A stretch of DNA of 7,903 bases from positions 1 to 7,903 of the forward strand of contig JAICTU010000433.1 of assembly GCA_025936205.1 (NCBI GenBank), in the 5' to 3' direction. This DNA is from Polyangiaceae bacterium. GTDB taxonomy: Bacteria > Myxococcota > Polyangia > Polyangiales > Polyangiaceae. Shown in pieces: positions 5,371 through 7,903 of the stretch. Made by a program: the position numbers and the translations under genes. The notes under the pieces are model-generated. The model was not told the origin of the DNA. It worked only from the letters and a program-made list of their open reading frames with translations, and did not search any database. How positions within the stretch are numbered: the first letter of the stretch is position 1; each line of letters opens with the position of its first letter.

Positions 5371-6117
5371 ACAACTTCTCCAGCTCCACGCAGATCCCGC
5401 TCATGCCCAGCTGAGAGATGTCACCCTCGGGGCCGCCGCCCTTGGCGACGCGGATGCTGATGGCGCCGTCTCGATTGGCCTTTCCATGGTATGAGGTCGG
5501 CATCGGAATGCCAAAGGCGTACAGGCTCTGGGCCCACTGGTGAAACTCGACCCGAGCTCCGCGCAGGCCTGCTTCCCTGGCCGCGTCTGCCCCCCAGCCA
5601 CGCAGGATGGGCTGGGGATAGGCCGCGACGCGGCTGTTCACGTCGATATCGAGCCGAAGAGTGACGGCGCCCTGTGCAAAACGGTCCACGTCGCCGAGCG
5701 CGGTGACCACTGCCCTCCCACGTCGCGCGCGACGGTGGCCACGAAATCGATTGCATCGACGAACGCTTTGCCGCGCCGCCCGGTAGTGCCGTGTAGTCCA
5801 GGGCGGCGTCCACGGGTAACTCACGCACGCCGAGGTAGTAGTAGCCGGCCTGCTTCAGGTAGGTTTAGTTGAGCGAGCCGTTGGCATTGCGGAGCGCCTC
5901 GGGCGCATCGCGCAGCACGCTCGCCTGAAACATCACGCGCTCTTCGGGACGAATGTCGTCGTTCGTGACGGCTGCGCGGATGCGGTTGTAGGTCTTGCCC
6001 GGAATGATGGCGAAGACGAACAAGCCTTTACCGTCGCCGCTCAGATCGAGCGCGCCCGCTTTCAGGTCCCGCGCGTCGCAGCCGCGTCGTCGGCGGTTGT
6101 GACGTCGGACCAGGGCT
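5363..6117 (-). pseudogene. Decayed gene of unknown function (internal stop, two frameshifts, 5' truncated)
   Basis: Read on the minus strand, a continuous protein can be followed only by changing frame. It begins at about 6090 with LKAGALDLSGDGKGLFVFAI and runs to ANGSLN, where TAA (5867-5865) interrupts it. The same frame resumes TYLKQAGYYYLGVRELPVD. Near 5768 it shifts to FVDAIDFVATVARDV, and near 5715 it shifts again to LGDVDRFAQGAVTLRLDIDV, then reads to ISIRVAKGGGPEGDISQLGM and a stop at 5363. The pieces have ordinary protein composition and join in the right order, which supports one ancestral gene. No family is recognised. The 5' end is lost next to the vapC stop (6118) and the 3' end runs into repeat B2, so both edges look like breakpoints. 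Confidence 0.65.
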
Positions 6118-6501
6118 TTACCAATGGCGGAGGACGCCGGTACTGTCGAAAATGGCTTCGTTGCTGACGAGCAGCAGGTCCTCGGCTTGTGCCTGTGCGA
6201 CCAACATCCGATCGAACGGATCACGGTGTGCCATTCGCAAGCGCCCAGCGCGCTCGGCATGCTCGAGGGAGACGGGAAGGCCGCGAAAGCCCTGGCCCAA
6301 TGCATATGAATTGACAGTGCCTGCTTCCTCAGGCCACTCCAACTTGCCCAGGCGAACCTTCGTGGCGATTTCCCACGCCGACGCTGCACTGACGTACACT
6401 TCGGATGCGTCGTCGCCAATGGCCGACCTCGCTCTTGGCGAGAGGTTGGGGTGAAGGGTTGCCCACCAGAGCAAGGCGTGAGTATCGAGGAGTAGCCTCA
6501 T
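6118..6501 (-). CDS. vapC: PIN-domain ribonuclease toxin, VapC family
   Basis: A 127-residue PIN protein of normal VapC length. The acidic residues expected at the metal site are present: Asp6 in LLLDTHALLWW (3-13), Glu44 in VSAASAWEIATKVRLGKL (37-54), Asp94 and Asp97 in HRDPFDRMLVAQA (92-104), and the C-terminal VSNEAIFDS (112-120). The 'DTHALLWW ... SAWEIA-x-K-x-x-x-GKL ... DPFDRMLVAQA' pattern defines the subgroup usually paired with Phd/YefM-type antitoxins. Family members cleave tRNA or rRNA; the target here is unknown. The start overlaps the antitoxin stop by 4 bases (ATGA), giving tight coupling. The frame is intact. Confidence 0.93.
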   Translation of the reverse strand: MRLLLDTHALLWWATLHPNLSPRARSAIGDDASEVYVSAASAWEIATKVRLGKLEWPEEAGTVNSYALGQGFRGLPVSLEHAERAGRLRMAHRDPFDRMLVAQAQAEDLLLVSNEAIFDSTGVLRHW

Positions 6502-6737
6502 CTCCCCTCCGATTCCCAGGCATCCAGTTCCTCAGCAGGCAACGGTTCGAAGAACGCGTCGGTCACTTTGATGAGGCCCCGTAGCGTACCTGCTTGTCGT
6601 GTCGGCAGCCGTTCGACAATTGGTACGAGGCGAGCCACTGGCACATCCCCGCGAGCAATGACAACCTCCTCACCGGCATGGACCTGCTCGATGAGTTTGG
6701 AGAGGTTTGTCTTGGCAGCATGGATCGTGACCTTCAC
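6498..6737 (-). CDS. Phd/YefM-family antitoxin of the VapC toxin
   Basis: A 79-residue protein with the Phd/YefM fold: KVTIHAAKTNLSKLIEQV (residues 2-19), then GEEVVIARGDVPVARLVPI (22-40), the N-terminal DNA-binding and dimer half. A toxin-binding tail follows, ending LPAEELDAWESEGR. The family signature 'I-x-x-AK-x-x-LS-x-L-x-x-V-x-x-GE-x-V-x-I-x-R-x-x-x-P-V-A-x-L' is complete. No ATG is available in frame: the choices are GTG at 6737 (used here, giving the usual M-K-V-x-I-x-x-A-K start) or TTG at 6740, just after an in-frame stop. It neutralises VapC and probably represses the operon by binding the paired palindromes directly upstream. Confidence 0.9.
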   Translation of the reverse strand: MKVTIHAAKTNLSKLIEQVHAGEEVVIARGDVPVARLVPIVERLPTRQAGTLRGLIKVTDAFFEPLPAEELDAWESEGR

Positions 6738-6743
6738 CAATTC

Positions 6744-6772
6744 ATATTAGCTAATTTAGTTAGCTAACGCAA
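6744..6772 (-). promoter_or_regulatory. Promoter and paired-palindrome operator of the antitoxin/vapC operon
   Basis: Two identical perfect 8-base palindromes, TTAGCTAA, lie at 6747-6754 and 6760-6767, their centres 13 bases apart, in an AT-rich island that contrasts with the GC-rich surroundings. On the minus strand TTGCGT (6772-6767) and TAATAT (6749-6744) are 17 bases apart and form a possible promoter, predicting a start almost at the GTG codon. The phd/doc operator of phage P1 is, as I recall, also a pair of short palindromes, so dimers of the Phd-type antitoxin are the likely ligand. Confidence 0.65.
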
Positions 6773-6860
6773 GCGAGGCAGGCAAAATCGGTCCGGACGG
6801 CTCGTGAACGAGCTACCAACACCGCCCGAATTCCCTGCGGAGCACCGCTGCCGGGGATCG

Positions 6861-7062
6861 CGCCACGTTGGCACAGCTCGACCGCCGGTAGGTGAACCCG
6901 GTGGATGGGCACTCCTGGTGACGGGCATTGCCGAGCTGCGCCGAGCCCCGCTCGATGGGCACCGCGAACGTGGCGGCAGTTCACGCTCGTGCGCGCCGTG
7001 AGGTTGGCGCAGCTCGCAAGCTCAGCTCCTGAAGACGGCGAACGCCAACTCCACCTCCCCCA
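6861..7062. repeat. Repeat element B, copy 3
   Basis: It starts CGCCACGTTGGCAC and contains ACTCCTGGTGACGGGCATTG, GAGCTGCGCCGAGCCCC, GCTCAGCTCCTGAAG and AACGCCAACTCCACC before running into element A copy 3. It is more diverged from copies 1 and 2 than they are from each other. The preceding 6773-6860 holds nothing recognised. Confidence 0.65.
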
Positions 7063-7193
7063 CGGTTCGAATTGGTCGCAATCGTGTCCACTCTGTTTGA
7101 GCCCCCGGCCGCGGGGCTCTGTACCATCCGCTGGGAATTGTTCCATTTGCGCGCCTGCCAAACCCAGCGCGCCCATGCAACGAATTCGAACCG
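7063..7193. repeat. Repeat element A, copy 3 (131 bp)
   Basis: Bounded by CGGTTCGAATT (7063-7073) and AATTCGAACCG (7183-7193). The inverted arms extend inward to GTCGCA against the complement of TGCAAC. It shares GTCCACTCTGTTTGAGC and GGAATTGTTCC with the other copies but has a shorter centre. With B copy 3 it forms the second complete B-A unit. Confidence 0.8.
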
Positions 7194-7570
7194 TCCTCCG
7201 CGAGCAGCGGAGAGGCTGTCGGATTTGATCATCGAGAGCCCGCCGCACGCCCTCCCTCACAGGCCGCTGGCAACACGCGCGCGCGGACCATTGTGACGAA
7301 GCTGCCAGCGTGCTCGGCTGCTCGGCGGCAATCACTTGATCAACTGATCAACGCGCTCTTTCATCTCGGCGCCGCGTCGATGTCAATCAGTCGCGCGGTA
7401 GGCGTCGCAACAACGTCAGCACGAAGGCGTTCGTGGGATGCGCTTCTGCTCGTCTGGCACCTTCGGAGCGCACCGAGCTGCGAAGAAGCAGCGCGCCGCC
7501 GCACAGGCGACCGTCCAGGAATAGCAACATCCTGATGCCGCTCAGAGGTTCCACGCCCGAGCTGTATTCT
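7194..7570. other. Gene-free stretch with no recognised feature
   Basis: No reading frame here looks like protein by composition or motif. The one small pattern is a perfect tandem TGATCAAC TGATCAAC at 7337-7352, too short to interpret. A minus-strand MKERVDQLIK ending at a TGA near 7333 could be the remnant of a gene. Confidence 0.4.
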
Positions 7571-7903
7571 TCAGATAGGCAGCTTGCGCCACCGAATGCG
7601 CCCATCGCGTACGGTGACGACCACCCCCACCTGCAGCTCGGCCGCGCCCGCGGCGACCACATGCGCAACGATCCGAGCCACGTCCTAGCCGTGCAAGCCC
7701 TCCTGTCTGATTCGAATCGTAGAGGGTTCTCGGGCAGCAGAAGTCGCAAGGAGCGCGTGGAAATCGGCGTCCAACGTAACCACGACCCGATTTTCCCTTC
7801 GAGCTCGCTCGAGGATGACTTCGTCATCGGCGCTCGCGAGGCCAATGTCCGAGGTGTGAATCGCGTCGTGGCCCGCGGCACGAAGATGATCGACGGCAGA
7901 GCG
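7571..7903 (-). pseudogene. DUF5615-like PIN-domain toxin with an in-frame stop (5' end outside window)
   Basis: Read on the minus strand from the window edge, 72 residues include HLRAAGHDAIHTSDIGLA (6-23), ADDEVILERARRENRVVVTL (25-44) and DADFHALLA (45-53), ending STIRIRQEGLHG. A TAG stop occupies 7687-7685. The same frame then continues DVARIVAHVVAAGAAELQVG, VTVRDGRIRWRKLPI and a TGA at 7573. The pattern 'GHD-x-x-HT-x-DIGLA-x-ADDE-x-IL-x-x-AR ... V-TLD-D-FH-LLA ... GRIR-R-LPI' fits, from memory, DUF5615 PIN-like toxins, usually paired with a DUF433-type antitoxin. The internal Asp45 and Asp47 are present; the N-terminal acid is off the window. The TAG stands where relatives often have a glutamate codon, so a single G-to-T change is the simplest cause. 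The product probably lacks its last 37 residues. Confidence 0.75.

Noticed and set aside
5540..5872. Plus-strand frame over the decayed gene
   Set aside because: It has no motif and lies opposite the minus-strand pieces that join into one plausible ancestral protein.
2898..7193. Integron gene-cassette array with attC sites
   Set aside because: The cassette-like layout is suggestive, but the repeat ends (GGTTCGAATT/AATTCGAACCG) do not fit the attC core pattern RYYYAAC/GTTRRRY, genes lie on both strands, and no integrase is present.
2920..7193. tRNA genes signalled by GGTTCGAAT motifs
   Set aside because: The T-loop-like motif occurs at each end of element A without a flanking acceptor stem, anticodon arm or CCA end.
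7337..7352. Tandem TGATCAAC repeat as an origin or binding-site array
   Set aside because: There are only two units, with no further copies, AT-rich region or replication gene nearby.
7387..7881. 164-residue minus-strand frame near the right edge
   Set aside because: It is out of frame with the recognisable DUF5615-like sequence on the same strand, and its composition is Arg/Ser-rich as in frame shadows.

Overview
The window is GC-rich, gene-sparse accessory DNA from a bacterium. Transposase, toxin-antitoxin (TA) and orphan genes, interspersed with repeats, resemble (from memory of families, not a search) proteins common in myxobacteria and related former Deltaproteobacteria. The taxon is an inference, since no housekeeping gene or rRNA is present.

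Layout. (1) 1-692: the 3' end of an IS66-like transposase on the plus strand, convergent with and overlapping a 188-residue orphan gene on the minus strand. (2) 693-1408: a compact parDE operon whose -10 box lies inside a perfect palindrome. (3) 1581-2868: a small orphan protein followed, with a 10-base overlap, by a larger protein whose C-terminal half carries an apparent R-S-E ADP-ribosyltransferase signature. I read this as a candidate toxin with an upstream partner. (4) 2898-5370: a near-tandem duplication with a period of about 1.27 kb. Each unit has a minus-strand two-gene module: a 67-residue helical protein overlapping by 14 bases a 160-residue minimal nucleotidyltransferase. (5) 5363-6117: a decayed minus-strand gene with a stop and two frameshifts, cut short next to vapC. 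(6) 6118-6767: a Phd-type antitoxin/VapC operon on the minus strand, with two TTAGCTAA palindromes over its promoter. (7) 6768-7570: repeats and otherwise featureless DNA. (8) 7571-7903: a DUF5615-like PIN toxin with an in-frame stop, running off the window edge.

A dispersed repeat links the blocks. It has a B part of about 200 bp followed by an A part of 131-146 bp, and A is bounded by inverted repeats containing GGTTCGAATT. Complete B-A units lie at 4000-4343 and 6861-7193; A alone at 2920 and a truncated B at 5269 complete the set. The nucleotidyltransferase modules and the VapC module therefore sit between repeat copies, like cassettes.

Overall this looks like a toxin-antitoxin island: ParDE, VapC with a Phd-type antitoxin, a broken DUF5615 toxin, two copies of a nucleotidyltransferase module and a putative ADP-ribosyltransferase pair in under 8 kb. 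The last two are the best candidates for poorly described systems. No integrase, CRISPR array, tRNA or rRNA was seen.
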